The notes: a model not told the origin generated them from the letters alone. Numbered from the stretch's first letter, positions 1-8,665 are shown. The stretch is 64,000 bases of DNA from Sphingopyxis sp. JAI128 (GCF_014207235.1 NZ_JACHDA010000004.1:1-64000); one strand, 5' to 3'. A program made the numbers and translations.

Positions 1-22
1 CCGACAAATCCCCGCGACCCAT
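1..22 (-). CDS. IS5-family transposase, N-terminal fragment running off the window
   Basis: Seven codons from ATG at 20-22 to the window edge encode MGRGDLS. A GAGGAG ribosome-binding site lies about six bases upstream. The peptide is too short to classify by itself. Its position just inside an IS-like terminus and its match to remembered IS427-group transposase starts make this the best reading. Confidence 0.55.
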
Positions 23-92
23 GACTGCTCCTCAAAAAGCAGTCTTGAATCAGACGCAGCCCGCTTTGGGAATCCCTTTTGTCAACACGGCC
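1..92 (-). mobile_element. Left-edge fragment of an IS5-family (IS427-like) insertion sequence
   Basis: Only one end of the element is in the window. Read on the minus strand, its terminus begins at 92 with GGCCGTGTTGACAAAAGG and leads into a ribosome-binding site (GAGGAG, near 28-34). A transposase start codon at 20-22 follows, and the seven visible residues are MGRGDLS. This start is what I recall of IS5-family transposases of the IS427 group, which begin MGRGDLSDEEW. The bases next to the terminus (93-95) read CTA on the minus strand, which fits the short CTA-type target duplication of that group. The other end lies outside, so the duplication cannot be confirmed. Confidence 0.75.
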
Positions 93-380
93 TAGTACCA
101 CACGCAAGATGCCCTGGTCGGCGAGACCGAGAAGCGCGAGCAAATCCACAACCTGCCCGATCTCGACGAGCAATCCGACGAAAAAAGCGGCGAGGGCGGC
201 CGGCGCCACGCGCGAGGTCGTCACCGCGCGGAGCGCGAGATATACCAGAATCACCGCGAGCACGTCGCCAAGATACGGCCGGACGAAACGGTCGCGAACC
301 CACAGCGCTATCGCGACCTCGATCAGGAAGAGGAGGAGGGCGGCCAGCGCATAGCGGGGCCGCCAGGTCAGCGCAGGCAT
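93..380 (-). pseudogene. DUF2809-type membrane protein gene interrupted by the IS element
   Basis: An ATG at 378-380 with a GGGAGGGG ribosome-binding site opens a frame of 96 native codons that runs into the IS end at 92. The protein has several hydrophobic segments, and the stretch VRDRFVRPYLGDVLAVILVY is typical of the DUF2809 family (small integral membrane proteins of unknown function). Family members normally continue past VLG with a last membrane segment. Here the frame instead reads into IS sequence (RVDKRDSQ). The gene starts 16 bases after the hisN stop, so it was probably the second gene of that operon. The fragment past the IS, if still present, lies outside the window. Confidence 0.7.
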
Positions 381-396
381 CGCCGCTCCCCTCCCG

Positions 397-1179
397 TCAG
401 TGGTGGCAAGCGAGCCCTTCGATCACATCTTCGAGCCGCGCCGGATCGCCGAGCGCGATGACGTGCCCCGAACTGTCGGCGTTGAGGGGGTCGCCTTTCC
501 AGTCGCACATCGTTCCGCCCGCGCCCTCGACCACGGGAACGAGCGCGGCGAAATCGTGGAGCTTCAGCCCTGCCTCGACGACCAGATCGATATGGCCGCT
601 CGCGAGCAGGCCATAATTGTAGCAGTCGCCGCCGAAGACCATCCGCTTGTGCGACGTCTTCGCCGCGAGTGCCATGAAATGCTCGCCGTCATGGTCGCTG
701 AAATATTGCGGCCCGGTCGTCGCGAGCACGGCGTCGGAGAGGTTGCGGCACGCCCGCGTCGACGCGGGCTTGCCGTTGAACAAGGTCGGCTGGCCTGTCG
801 CGCCGACCCAGCGCTCGCCGGCAATCGGCTGGTCGACGATGCCGATAAGCGGCCATCCGTCCTGGAGCAGCGCGATTAGCGTGCCGAAGATGGGACGCCC
901 CGCCATGAAGCTGACGGTGCCATCGATCGGGTCGAGCACCCATTGACGCGAGGCTTCGCTGCGTTCGGCCCCATATTCCTCGCCGATGATCCCGTCGCGC
1001 GGCGCCTCGGCATCGAGCAGGCGGCGCATCGCCGCCTCGGCAGCACGGTCGGCTTCGGTTACTGGCGAGGCGTCGGCCTTGGCCTCATGGCTGAAGGCTG
1101 CGCGGAACAGCGGGCGAATGGCCGCGCCCGCCGCATCGGCGAGGCGATGCGCGAGGGCGATGTCGGATGCGAGGGTCAT
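397..1179 (-). CDS. hisN: Histidinol-phosphatase, inositol monophosphatase family
   Basis: A 260-residue cytosolic Mg-dependent phosphatase. The family signature is clear: GEEYG at about 66-70, DPIDGT at 83-88 (metal-binding aspartates), and a third metal ligand in LKLHDFAALV at about 205-214. The lack of a long N-terminal extension and the family's presence in alphaproteobacteria favour HisN (L-histidinol phosphate to L-histidinol, histidine synthesis) over inositol-1-phosphatase, but the two are hard to separate by eye. It is followed 16 bases later by the interrupted DUF2809 gene. A palindromic repeat separates it from prs upstream. Confidence 0.8.
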   Translation of the reverse strand: MTLASDIALAHRLADAAGAAIRPLFRAAFSHEAKADASPVTEADRAAEAAMRRLLDAEAPRDGIIGEEYGAERSEASRQWVLDPIDGTVSFMAGRPIFGTLIALLQDGWPLIGIVDQPIAGERWVGATGQPTLFNGKPASTRACRNLSDAVLATTGPQYFSDHDGEHFMALAAKTSHKRMVFGGDCYNYGLLASGHIDLVVEAGLKLHDFAALVPVVEGAGGTMCDWKGDPLNADSSGHVIALGDPARLEDVIEGLACHH

Positions 1180-1207
1180 GCTGGGAAGCCTATACCAATA
1201 AAAGTTG

Positions 1208-1293
1208 CGTGTTCCCGCGAAGGCGGGAACCCATCTTCCATAAGTGCAAGATGGAAACGACCGAAGATGAGTCCCCGTCTTCGCGGGGGAACA
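1208..1293. repeat. Paired palindromic intergenic repeat (REP-like)
   Basis: Two hairpins lie between hisN and prs. The first pairs GTTCCCGC (1211-1218) with GCGGGAAC (1223-1230) around GAAG. The second pairs TCCCCG (1272-1277) with CGGGGGA (1284-1290). The two units are themselves inverted: GTGTTCCCGCGAAGGCGGGAA reappears in reverse as a slightly diverged copy, and CATCTTCC and GAAGATG flank the centre, so the whole block can fold into one long hairpin. Such elements are scattered in sphingomonad genomes. This copy could also end prs transcripts. Confidence 0.75.
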
Positions 1294-1323
1294 CCGTTTT
1301 TTGTTTGCGCGATGATCCGCCGT

Positions 1324-2259
1324 TCAGTCAAAGAGCGACGAGACGCTCGTTTCGTCGGCGATGCGCTTGATCGCTTCGCCGAGCAGCGGCGCCACGGTGA
1401 GCGTACGCACCTTGTTGCTGTCGTTCACTGCGTCGGTCGGCATGATCGAATCGGTGATGACGAGTTCCGTAAGCTCGCTCGCGTCCACGCGCGCGACCGC
1501 GCCGCCCGAAAGCACGCCGTGGGTGCAATAAGCGACGACGCCCTCCGCGCCCGCCGCCTTCAGCGCCGCGGCGGCGTTGCAGAGCGTGCCCGCCGAATCG
1601 ACGATATCGTCGATCAGGATGCAAAAGCGGCCGGCGACATCGCCGATGATGTTCATCACTTCCGATTCGCCGGCGCGCTCGCGGCGCTTGTCGACGATGG
1701 CCAGTGGGGCGTTGTCGAGGCGCTTCGCGAGCGCGCGGGCGCGGACGACGCCGCCGACGTCGGGAGAGACGACCATCAGATTCTTGTCGCCGAAGCGCGC
1801 CTGGATGTCGGCGCTCATCACCGGCGCGGCATAGAGATTGTCGGTCGGGATGTCGAAAAAGCCCTGGATCTGCCCGGCGTGAAGGTCGATCGCGAGGACG
1901 CGGTCGGCGCCCGAGGTGGTGATCAGGTTGGCGACGAGCTTCGCCGAGATCGGCGTGCGCGGGCCGGGCTTCCGGTCCTGCCGGGCGTAACCGAAATAGG
2001 GAACGACCGCAGTGATGCGCTTCGCAGAAGCGCGGCGCAGCGCGTCGTTGATGATGAGCAATTCCATCAGATTGTCGTTCGCGGGGAAATTCGTCGGCTG
2101 GACGACGAACACGTCCTGGCCGCGGACATTTTCGTGAATTTCCACGAAGACCTCTTCGTCGGCGAAGCGGCGCACGCTCGTGTCGGTCAGCGGCAGTTCG
2201 AGATAATCGGCGATCGCACGGGCCAGCGGCAGGTTGCTGTTGCCGGAGATGAGTTTCAT
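1324..2259 (-). CDS. prs: Ribose-phosphate pyrophosphokinase
   Basis: A 311-residue cytosolic enzyme making PRPP from ribose 5-phosphate and ATP, for nucleotide, histidine, tryptophan and NAD synthesis. Landmarks are YARQDRK at about 91-97 (ATP site), [11 protein letters not shown] at about 125-135, and the PRPP-binding loop DDIVDSAGT at 217-225. Length is typical of class I enzymes. The reading frame stays open far upstream through the antisense of nadE. The start at 2257-2259 (MKLISGNSN) was chosen because family alignments begin there. It diverges from nadE, and both serve NAD and nucleotide synthesis. Confidence 0.95.
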   Translation of the reverse strand: MKLISGNSNLPLARAIADYLELPLTDTSVRRFADEEVFVEIHENVRGQDVFVVQPTNFPANDNLMELLIINDALRRASAKRITAVVPYFGYARQDRKPGPRTPISAKLVANLITTSGADRVLAIDLHAGQIQGFFDIPTDNLYAAPVMSADIQARFGDKNLMVVSPDVGGVVRARALAKRLDNAPLAIVDKRRERAGESEVMNIIGDVAGRFCILIDDIVDSAGTLCNAAAALKAAGAEGVVAYCTHGVLSGGAVARVDASELTELVITDSIMPTDAVNDSNKVRTLTVAPLLGEAIKRIADETSVSSLFD

Positions 2260-2448
2260 GGCGTGCAAGGCCCTTTCGCGCGGGGTGGGATTGCGCGCCC
2301 CCTTAGCCATCGCAGGCGGAGAGGGGAAGGGGTTAAAGGCGGCGGCGGGTTGATGATCGCCCCGAGCTTTCGCGGGAAGGACGAGACGGCTTGTGCGGCG
2401 GGCGAGCTGGCGGGTTGAAATCGCCCGGCTTGCGCCTAAACCGCAGGC

Positions 2449-4107
2449 ATGACGCAGCAACTCACCATCGTCTTGTCGCAAATGACCCAGGCGGTCGGCG
2501 ACCTCGCCGCCAATGCCGACGCGATGCGTGCGGTGCGCGCGCGGCACCCGGGGGCCGATCTGATCCTCTATCCCGAATTCCAGCTGATCGGCTATCCGCC
2601 CGAGGATCTGGTGCTGAAGCCCGCGCTGGCGGAGCGAGCGGCGAAACTGCTTACCGAACTCGCCGCGGAAACCGCCGACGGCGGCCCGGCGATGCTCGTG
2701 GGGTCGGTCGAGCGGGACGGCGCCGATCTCTACAATATCGTCGCGCTGCTCGACGGCGGCGAAATCATCGCGACGCGGCGCAAGCATGAACTCCCCAATT
2801 ACGGTACATTCGACGAGAAGCGGATCTTTGCACCCGGCCCGCTCCCCGATATCGTCGAATGGCGCGGGATGAAACTCGGTCTGCCGATCTGCGAGGATGG
2901 CTGGCTGCCGGCGGTGTGCCAGCATCTCGCGGCGCAGGGCGCCGAGCTGCTGATTTCGGTCAACGGCAGCCCCTATGAGATCGACAAGGACGAGCGGCGC
3001 TTGACGCAGGTCTTCGCGAGCCGCGTCGCCGAGACCGGGCTGCCGCTGATCTTCCTCAACCGCATCGGCGGGCAGGACGAGCTGGTGTTCGACGGCTGCT
3101 CCTTCGTGCTGAACGGCGATGGATCGACCGCGCACCGGCTGACCGACTGGGAGGCCGAGGAGCGCGTCACGCGGTGGACGAAGAGCGCGCAAGGATGGGC
3201 TTGTGAAGCCGGCGCGATCGCCGACTGGGAGGCGCATCCCGCCGACATTTACAGCGCGATGATCCTGAGCTTGCGCGATTATGTCGAACGCAACCGCTTT
3301 CCCGGCGTCGTGCTCGGGCTGTCGGGCGGGATCGATTCGGCGATCTGCGCCGCGATCGCCGCCGATGCGCTCGGCCCCGACAAAGTGTGGTGCGTAATGC
3401 TCCCGAGCCGCTTCACCAGCCAATCGAGCCTCGACGACGCCGCGGGCTGTGCGGAGATGATCGGGTGCCGGCTCGATACGATCCCGATCGCTCCCGCGAT
3501 CGAAGCGTTCGACCAGATGCTCAGCGGGAGCTTCGCCGACAGGCAAGTCGATATCACCGAGGAAAATGTCCAGTCGCGCATCCGCGGCGTGACGCTGATG
3601 GCGCTCAGCAACAAATTCGGGCCGATGCTGCTGACGACGGGCAACAAGAGCGAGATGAGCGTAGGCTATGCGACGATCTATGGCGATATGGCGGGCGGCT
3701 ATAATCCGCTGAAGGACGCGTACAAAATGACGGTCTTTGCGCTGGCGAAGTGGCGCAACGAAAATGTGCCGCGCCTGTCGCGCAACCGGGTTGCGCCGGT
3801 GATGCCCGATACGATCGTCACCAAGCCGCCGAGCGCCGAGCTGCGCCCCGACCAGAAGGACGAAGACAGCCTGCCGCCCTATGCCGATCTCGACCGCATG
3901 CTCCATATGCTCGTCGAGGAGGAAGCGAGCGTCGACGATGTCGTCGCGCGCTATGGCTTCGATCGCGACTCGGTGGTGCGGATCGAGCGGCTGCTGATGC
4001 TCGCCGAGTATAAGCGTCGGCAGGCGCCGCCGGGGGTGAAGCTGTCGACGCGCAATTTCGGGCGCGACCGGCGCTATCCGATCACACACGGGTTCAGAAC
4101 CGGATAG
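2449..4107 (+). CDS. nadE: Glutamine-dependent NAD+ synthetase
   Basis: A 552-residue two-domain enzyme that amidates deamido-NAD+ to NAD+, using ammonia released from glutamine. The N-terminal nitrilase-type glutaminase shows its Glu-Lys-Cys triad: E43 in YPEFQ, K112 in RRKHELP and C148 in ICEDGW. The C-terminal synthetase has the pyrophosphate loop SGGIDS at 292-297, and [12 protein letters not shown] further on. Length is right for the fused bacterial form. The start is the first ATG that gives the [11 protein letters not shown] beta strand of the nitrilase fold. It is followed 14 bases later by a DoxX-like gene. Confidence 0.95.
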   Translation: MTQQLTIVLSQMTQAVGDLAANADAMRAVRARHPGADLILYPEFQLIGYPPEDLVLKPALAERAAKLLTELAAETADGGPAMLVGSVERDGADLYNIVALLDGGEIIATRRKHELPNYGTFDEKRIFAPGPLPDIVEWRGMKLGLPICEDGWLPAVCQHLAAQGAELLISVNGSPYEIDKDERRLTQVFASRVAETGLPLIFLNRIGGQDELVFDGCSFVLNGDGSTAHRLTDWEAEERVTRWTKSAQGWACEAGAIADWEAHPADIYSAMILSLRDYVERNRFPGVVLGLSGGIDSAICAAIAADALGPDKVWCVMLPSRFTSQSSLDDAAGCAEMIGCRLDTIPIAPAIEAFDQMLSGSFADRQVDITEENVQSRIRGVTLMALSNKFGPMLLTTGNKSEMSVGYATIYGDMAGGYNPLKDAYKMTVFALAKWRNENVPRLSRNRVAPVMPDTIVTKPPSAELRPDQKDEDSLPPYADLDRMLHMLVEEEASVDDVVARYGFDRDSVVRIERLLMLAEYKRRQAPPGVKLSTRNFGRDRRYPITHGFRTG

Positions 4108-4121
4108 AGGGGGAGAACGGC

Positions 4122-4568
4122 ATGGGATGGCTGGGATCGAAGGCGCCGCCCGAGCGGGCGGAGCAGGTGCTCGAAATCTTGCGCGTGACGGTCGCGATCC
4201 TGATCCTGATCCACGGCGTCTATCGCCTGTCGGCGGGGCTCGTCGCGCCTTTCGGCACCTGGCTCGACAGCCTCGGCTTCCCCTTCGGCTATGGCTGGGC
4301 GATGGCGGTGACGCTGTACGAGCTGGTCGGTCCCGCGCTGATGCTCGCGCGCCGCTGGACGAGCCTTGTCTCGCTTGGCCATGTCGCAATCCTGACGCTC
4401 GGCATGATCCTCGTCCACCTGCCTGCGGGCTGGTTCGTCGTCGGCGGCGGGCGCAACGGGATGGAATATAGCGTCATCCTGATCGTCGCGCTGCTCGGCA
4501 TCGCCTGGGCATATTGGCCCGCGCGGCGCAGCGCATCGCTATCGCCTCGCGGCCGAATGCGGCTATAG
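4122..4568 (+). CDS. DoxX-like integral membrane protein
   Basis: A 148-residue protein with four predicted membrane segments (about 20-40, 50-75, 80-102, 112-132). [19 protein letters not shown] and an NGMEYS motif before the last segment are typical of DoxX/DoxD-like small membrane proteins. Some members associate with respiratory or redox enzymes, but none of that can be assigned here. It lies between nadE and gltX on the same strand (14 bases after nadE, 9 before gltX), so the three may be co-transcribed. The exact role is unknown. Confidence 0.75.
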   Translation: MGWLGSKAPPERAEQVLEILRVTVAILILIHGVYRLSAGLVAPFGTWLDSLGFPFGYGWAMAVTLYELVGPALMLARRWTSLVSLGHVAILTLGMILVHLPAGWFVVGGGRNGMEYSVILIVALLGIAWAYWPARRSASLSPRGRMRL

Positions 4569-4577
4569 GCGCCGCTC

Positions 4578-5888
4578 ATGACCGTCATCACCCGCTTCGC
4601 CCCTTCGCCGACCGGCAGCCTCCACGTCGGCAACGTCCGCACCGCGCTCCACAACTGGCTATGGGCGCGCAAGCATGGCGGGCGCTTCCTGCTGCGGATC
4701 GACGACACCGACCTCGAACGGTCGAAAGAGGAATATGTCGGGGGCATCCGCGCCGACCTTGCGTGGCTCGGGCTCGATGTCGACGGCGAGGAGCGCCAGT
4801 CGGCGCGCTTCGCGCTCTATGAGGCCGAATTCGACAAGCTGAAGGCGGCGGGGCGCGTCTATGCCTGTTACGAGACGCCCGAAGAGCTGGACATTCGCCG
4901 CAAGATACTGCTTTCGCGCGGATTGCCGCCGGTTTACGAGCGCAAGCCCGAGGGCGCGCGGGCGCCCGAAGGCGTCGCGCCGCACTGGCGTTTCAAGCTC
5001 GACCATGACGCGTCGATCGAATGGACCGACATGGTCCGTGGCCCCCAGCATTTCGAGCCCAAGACGATGTCCGATCCCGTCGTTCGCCGCGCAGACGGTA
5101 GCTGGCTCTACCTGCTGCCGAGCGTGATCGACGATATCGCGATGGGCATCACGCATGTCGTGCGCGGCGAGGATCATGTGTCGAACACCGCGGCGCAGAT
5201 CCAGATGTTCGAAGCGCTGGGGGCGAAGCCGCCCGCGTTCGCGCACGAAGCGCTGCTCGTCGGCACCGAGGGCAAATTGTCGAAGCGGCTCGGCTCGCTC
5301 GGCATGGCGAGCCTGCGCGATGGGGGGATCGAGCCGGTCGCGCTCGTCGCGCTGCTCGCGCGGCTCGGCACCAGCGACCCGGTCGAGCCGGTGACGACCC
5401 CGGCGCCGCTGATCGAGAGCATCGACTTCGCGCGCTTCGGCCGCGCGCCCGCGCGCTTCGACGAGGCCGAACTGGCGCTGCTCAATCAGAAAATCCTGCA
5501 TCATACCGGCCATAAGGCTGTGGCCGATCGGCTCCCCGCCGCGATCACCGAAGCGCGCTGGAACGCGATTCGCCCCAATCTGATGACAGTGGCCGAAGCC
5601 GCCGAATGGGTGCCGGTGTTCGACGGTCCCTTCGACCCGCCGCCGGTCGACGGGTCCGACCGGGCGGTTCTGGACGCCGCCGCCGCCGCGGCGCCGGATA
5701 TCGCCTGGACCAACGACCCGTGGCACGCGCTGACCGGCGCGGTGAAAGAGGCGACGGGGGCAAAAGGCCGCGCGCTGTTCCTGCCGCTGCGCCGCGCGCT
5801 GACGGGACGCGACCATGGCCCCGACATGGCCGAATTGCTTCCGCTGATCGCCAAGGACGAGGCGGTCGCGCGGTTTTCGGCCACCTGA
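4578..5888 (+). CDS. gltX: Glutamyl-tRNA synthetase
   Basis: A 436-residue class I aminoacyl-tRNA synthetase charging tRNA with glutamate. The HIGH-type motif is HVGN at 16-19 within RFAPSPTGSLHVGNVRTA, and the KMSKS-type motif is KLSKR at 233-237. Alphaproteobacteria often carry two GltX paralogues, one shorter and adapted to particular tRNAs. At 436 residues this one is at the short end, so it may be the second copy, which needs the rest of the genome to settle. The C-terminal anticodon-binding half is present. Confidence 0.93.
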   Translation: MTVITRFAPSPTGSLHVGNVRTALHNWLWARKHGGRFLLRIDDTDLERSKEEYVGGIRADLAWLGLDVDGEERQSARFALYEAEFDKLKAAGRVYACYETPEELDIRRKILLSRGLPPVYERKPEGARAPEGVAPHWRFKLDHDASIEWTDMVRGPQHFEPKTMSDPVVRRADGSWLYLLPSVIDDIAMGITHVVRGEDHVSNTAAQIQMFEALGAKPPAFAHEALLVGTEGKLSKRLGSLGMASLRDGGIEPVALVALLARLGTSDPVEPVTTPAPLIESIDFARFGRAPARFDEAELALLNQKILHHTGHKAVADRLPAAITEARWNAIRPNLMTVAEAAEWVPVFDGPFDPPPVDGSDRAVLDAAAAAAPDIAWTNDPWHALTGAVKEATGAKGRALFLPLRRALTGRDHGPDMAELLPLIAKDEAVARFSAT

Positions 5889-5936
5889 TCTTCTTGGCCA
5901 AGCGATAGCTTGCCGAGTGATTCGCTTGACAAATTA

Positions 5937-5956
5937 AGTGATGTTATAATATCACT
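5937..5956 (+). promoter_or_regulatory. Palindromic operator overlapping an extended -10 promoter upstream of tonB
   Basis: The 20-bp stretch AGTGATGTTATAATATCACT reads as its own reverse complement at 18 of 20 positions. It contains an extended -10 element, TGTTATAAT (5942-5950). A TTGACA lies at 5926-5931 but only 13 bases before the TATAAT, too close for a standard sigma-70 pair. The palindrome lies 70 bases before the tonB start, so a dimeric repressor bound here would cover the promoter. The regulator is not identifiable from this window. Confidence 0.55.
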
Positions 5957-6026
5957 CTGTTCCGACCCGGTCCGATAGGACGGCCGGAACGCCGCGAAGC
6001 CGGGTCGAAAGGCAAGGAGAGATGCC

Positions 6027-6764
6027 ATGACCCTGATACCCCTGATTTCCGCGATCGTCGCCACGCCCAAGGCGACGACGAGGCCCGCGGGTGCCTCTGG
6101 CGCGGTGCCGCGCACAACCTACGGCAGCGACAATCGTCATCATCCGGTAGCCGCGCTGTTCGCGATCGGCCTGCCGGCGGCGCTCGTCGCCGCGGTGGCG
6201 CTGTCGCCGATGATCATTGTCGACGAACCCGCGACGTCGACGCCGCCATGGACGTCGATCACGCTGCCCAAGCCGAAACCGCCCGAGCAGAAGCCCGATC
6301 CGAAACCCCAGGCCCCGCCGCAGCAGACCCGCTTCACGGCACCCCCGAACCCGCTTCCCCCGATAGCGCAGAATCCGCCCGAGGCGCCGCCGCTGCCGCC
6401 CGTTGCGCCATCCGCGGGCACCGGCGATGCGCCGTCGGTTCCGATCGATCCGCCCGTCGCGCCGGCCAAACCAAAACTCGTGCTCGCGCAGCTCGATTCG
6501 CGCTTCGCCGGCGCTTTCCAGCCCGACTATCCGGCGAGCGAGCAGCGGCGCGAGATCGAGGGAAGCGCCAAGGTACGGGTGCTGATCGGCACCGACGGGC
6601 GCGTCAAGGCGGTTGAACTGATCAGCGCCGACAGCCCCGGCTTTTTCGAGGAAACCCGGCGGCGGGCGCTCGCCAAATGGCGTTTCAAGCCGGCGACGCG
6701 TGGCGGCGTGGCCGAAGAAAGCTGGAAGGTGATGACGGTCCATTTCCAGATCCGCAACGGCTGA
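6027..6764 (+). CDS. tonB: TonB-family energy transducer
   Basis: A 245-residue envelope protein that passes proton-motive energy to outer-membrane receptors. It has a cytoplasmic tail of about 40 residues, one membrane segment (about 43-65, HHPVAALFAIGLPAALVAAV), then a proline-rich periplasmic linker (KPKPPEQKPDPKPQAPPQQ). The C-terminal TonB domain (about 165-245) contains the YPASEQRREIEGSAKVRVLI core. An AAGGAG ribosome-binding site lies upstream of the start. No exbB/exbD is adjacent, so it is a stand-alone copy. Expression probably depends on the palindrome at 5937-5956. It could serve the TonB receptor at 35 kb, but that is inference. Confidence 0.88.
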   Translation: MTLIPLISAIVATPKATTRPAGASGAVPRTTYGSDNRHHPVAALFAIGLPAALVAAVALSPMIIVDEPATSTPPWTSITLPKPKPPEQKPDPKPQAPPQQTRFTAPPNPLPPIAQNPPEAPPLPPVAPSAGTGDAPSVPIDPPVAPAKPKLVLAQLDSRFAGAFQPDYPASEQRREIEGSAKVRVLIGTDGRVKAVELISADSPGFFEETRRRALAKWRFKPATRGGVAEESWKVMTVHFQIRNG

Positions 6765-6785
6765 TCCGCGATCGGGACCGGCTGC

Positions 6786-6810
6786 GGCGGGCGGTTTTAC
6801 GCCGCCCGCC
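6786..6810 (+). terminator. Possible terminator after tonB
   Basis: A perfect 9-bp GC stem, GGCGGGCGG (6786-6794) with CCGCCCGCC (6802-6810), closes a loop of TTTTACG just after the tonB stop. No clean T-run follows (CGCTCCTTTC), so it may be inefficient. The rest of the 216-bp gap before rpmG shows no other gene. Confidence 0.5.
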
Positions 6811-6980
6811 CGCTCCTTTCGCTTGACAGAAAAGCCGAATCCCGCCAAAGGCGCCCGGATATCGGGGGCGGCGCCATGCGCGCGGCCCTCTATGTTTTTT
6901 CACACCAACGTCGGGGCCCCTAGTCCCGCGGCATCGGTCGGACCGCCGGCGGATGTGCAGTTATTTCGAGGAACAGGGCC

Positions 6981-7148
6981 ATGGCCAAGCCGACGACTGT
7001 CAAGATCAAGCTGGTGAGCACCGCCGACACGGGCTTCTTCTATGTCACGAAAAAGAACCCGCGCACGATGACCGAGAAAATGTCGGTGCGCAAATATGAT
7101 CCGCGTGCGCGCAAGCATGTCGAGTTCAAGGAAGCCAAGATCAAGTGA
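6981..7148 (+). CDS. rpmG: 50S ribosomal protein L33
   Basis: A 55-residue basic protein starting [20 protein letters not shown] and ending in [11 protein letters not shown], which matches the alphaproteobacterial L33 form without the zinc-binding cysteines. It is a component of the large ribosomal subunit near the E site. It forms a single-gene unit between an intergenic space and a strong terminator at 7226-7250. Translation probably uses the AGGAACAGGG stretch just upstream. Confidence 0.95.
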   Translation: MAKPTTVKIKLVSTADTGFFYVTKKNPRTMTEKMSVRKYDPRARKHVEFKEAKIK

Positions 7149-7225
7149 CGTATCGACCCGTTCGGCAAGGCTGAACGGAAGGCGATGCGCCATCCCCGCG
7201 AAGCGCGGTCAGGGCGATCCAGGAG

Positions 7226-7250
7226 GGGCGGCCATTGTGCCGCCCTTTTT
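7226..7250 (+). terminator. Rho-independent terminator of rpmG
   Basis: GGGCGGC (7226-7232) pairs perfectly with GCCGCCC (7239-7245) around the loop CATTGT. Five T residues follow (7246-7250). It lies 78 bases after the rpmG stop and before the convergent Lrp-type regulator. Confidence 0.9.
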
Positions 7251-7267
7251 CGTGTCCGTCGCCGGCG

Positions 7268-7762
7268 TCAGTCGCGAAGCGGTCGCCGCGCGATATCATT
7301 CTCGATGATGTTGCGGATCGTGATCATCGTCGTGAAGGAATGAACGCCCTTGTCCTCGCCCAGCGCGCGGCGGGTGAAGGCGTCATATTCCTCCATCGAA
7401 CCGACCTGGACCTTCAGCAGGAAGTCGTCGTCGCCCGTCACCTCCCACACGCCCGTTATTTCGGCGTGCCGCGCGATCTGCCGCGCGAAGGCGTCCATCG
7501 TCTGCGGTCCGGCCTGTTGCATCTGGACGAGTACATGCATCGTCAGCGCCGATCCGGTCAGCGCGGGATCGACGATTGCGATGTCGGCGACGATGATCTT
7601 TTCCTCGCGCAGTCGGCGCAGGCGCCGCAGCACCGCCGATAGCGACAGGCCGACTCTTTCGGCGAGGACGCGCGCGGGCAGGAGATTGTCCTGCCGGACC
7701 AGCGCCAGCAACCGCCGGTCGAATTCGTCGAGGGTGATCATTTTTCGCATCATCCGGTCCAT
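7268..7762 (-). CDS. Lrp/AsnC-family transcriptional regulator
   Basis: A DNA-binding protein of about 155-165 residues. The N-terminal winged helix-turn-helix reads DEFDRRLLALVRQDNLL then LAERVGLSLSAVLRRLRRLR. The C-terminal RAM/ligand domain carries VWEVTGDDDFLLKVQV. Family members sense amino acids and often regulate their own gene or amino-acid catabolism. No target gene is adjacent, so the ligand is unknown. Start choice is uncertain: ATG codons at 7762, 7753, 7750 and 7741 and a TTG at 7792 are in frame, none with a strong ribosome-binding site. I used the outermost ATG. Confidence 0.85.
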   Translation of the reverse strand: MDRMMRKMITLDEFDRRLLALVRQDNLLPARVLAERVGLSLSAVLRRLRRLREEKIIVADIAIVDPALTGSALTMHVLVQMQQAGPQTMDAFARQIARHAEITGVWEVTGDDDFLLKVQVGSMEEYDAFTRRALGEDKGVHSFTTMITIRNIIENDIARRPLRD

Positions 7763-7873
7763 AACGCAAAAATTCGCCGCATTCACGGCCAATTTTGGCG
7801 CCTATCGCCATGCGTCCCGCCATAGAAAAGCGGGTGCGGGCCATTTCCTATTGGCGCCGGTATCGCGAGGTGA

Positions 7874-8017
7874 ATGATGTTCCAGAACAGGAAAGCACTT
7901 GGTTTCGGTCGCTGGTGGACTGCAGTGGTCGACGTGTCGGCGACGGCGGTCGCGATCCACTATGCCGCGCCGTGGCGCAATCGGGACATCGCCGCCGCGA
8001 GACACAGGCCTGCGTAA
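7874..8017 (+). CDS. Possible small protein of 47 residues
   Basis: ATG codons at 7874 and 7877 follow an AGGTG ribosome-binding site, correctly spaced for the second ATG. The frame encodes MMFQNRKALGFGRWWTAV and ends at 8015-8017. It has a weakly hydrophobic middle and a basic end. I do not recognise it. It fills most of an otherwise empty 240-bp gap between two minus-strand genes. A chance frame is quite possible. Confidence 0.35.
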   Translation: MMFQNRKALGFGRWWTAVVDVSATAVAIHYAAPWRNRDIAAARHRPA

Positions 8018-8033
8018 CCGGGACCGCGATCGA

Positions 8034-8612
8034 TTAATCCTGACCCTGGAGCGCGCGGGTTTCGAGCCGCGCGCGCAGGCGTTGCAATTCGCGCGCGGGC
8101 ACGGGGTCCAGACCGCGCGCAGGCTTGCCCTTGCGAAGCCGTTCGCGGTCCTTTTCCGACGGCTCCACGCGGCGCACGCGTACCGGCGCATGCCCCTGCG
8201 CCTTGATGCCAAGCTCTTCGGCCGCGCCGCGCGAAAGGTCGATGAGCCGTCCTTTCGCAAATGGCCCGCGGTCGTTGACACGAACGATGATCCGCCGGCC
8301 GGTGTCGAGCGCCGTCACCTCGACATAGGTCGGCAGCGGCAGCGTGGTGTGCGCGGCCGTGATCCAGCCCGAACGAAACGCTTCGCCATTGGCGGTGCGG
8401 TTCCCCGATTCGCTTCCATACCAGCTGGCGTATCCCACGGCGTCATATGTCGGCGCGGCAGCGGGTACATAGGTCGTACCGCGAATCGAATAGGCCGGAC
8501 CGATCCGTACCGGTGTGTCGCTCACCGGCCGGAAATTGCCCCCCGCGCAGGCGGCGAGCAGCATCATCATCGCGCCGGCGCATCCGGAACGGATCATGGA
8601 TTTTCCTGTCAT
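8034..8612 (-). CDS. RlpA-like septal ring lipoprotein
   Basis: A 192-residue lipoprotein with a signal peptide and a lipobox ending at C22 (MLLAAC). A double-psi beta-barrel follows at about 58-148, with YASWYGSESGNRTANGEAF and VRVNDRGPFAKGRLIDLSRG. RlpA proteins bind or cleave denuded peptidoglycan at septa. The C-terminal SPOR domain of long RlpA proteins is absent, replaced by a charged tail. A shorter start at 8597 (MIRSG) is also possible. It adjoins the flagellar block on the same strand but is probably not part of it. Confidence 0.85.
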   Translation of the reverse strand: MTGKSMIRSGCAGAMMMLLAACAGGNFRPVSDTPVRIGPAYSIRGTTYVPAAAPTYDAVGYASWYGSESGNRTANGEAFRSGWITAAHTTLPLPTYVEVTALDTGRRIIVRVNDRGPFAKGRLIDLSRGAAEELGIKAQGHAPVRVRRVEPSEKDRERLRKGKPARGLDPVPARELQRLRARLETRALQGQD

Positions 8613-8665
8613 TCCGCGACCCTAGAACGGGACGGTGCCGGGATAAAGACCCGCGGCCGGCGCAA

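Noticed and set aside
2260-4389. Very long minus-strand open frame (about 1021 codons) running from prs through nadE
   Set aside because: It is antisense to nadE, a clear gene with all catalytic residues, and the peptide is arginine-rich without family features. Only the prs part is real.
5926-5950. Standard sigma-70 promoter TTGACA...TATAAT upstream of tonB
   Set aside because: The spacer is 13 bases, too short. I kept the extended -10 reading instead.
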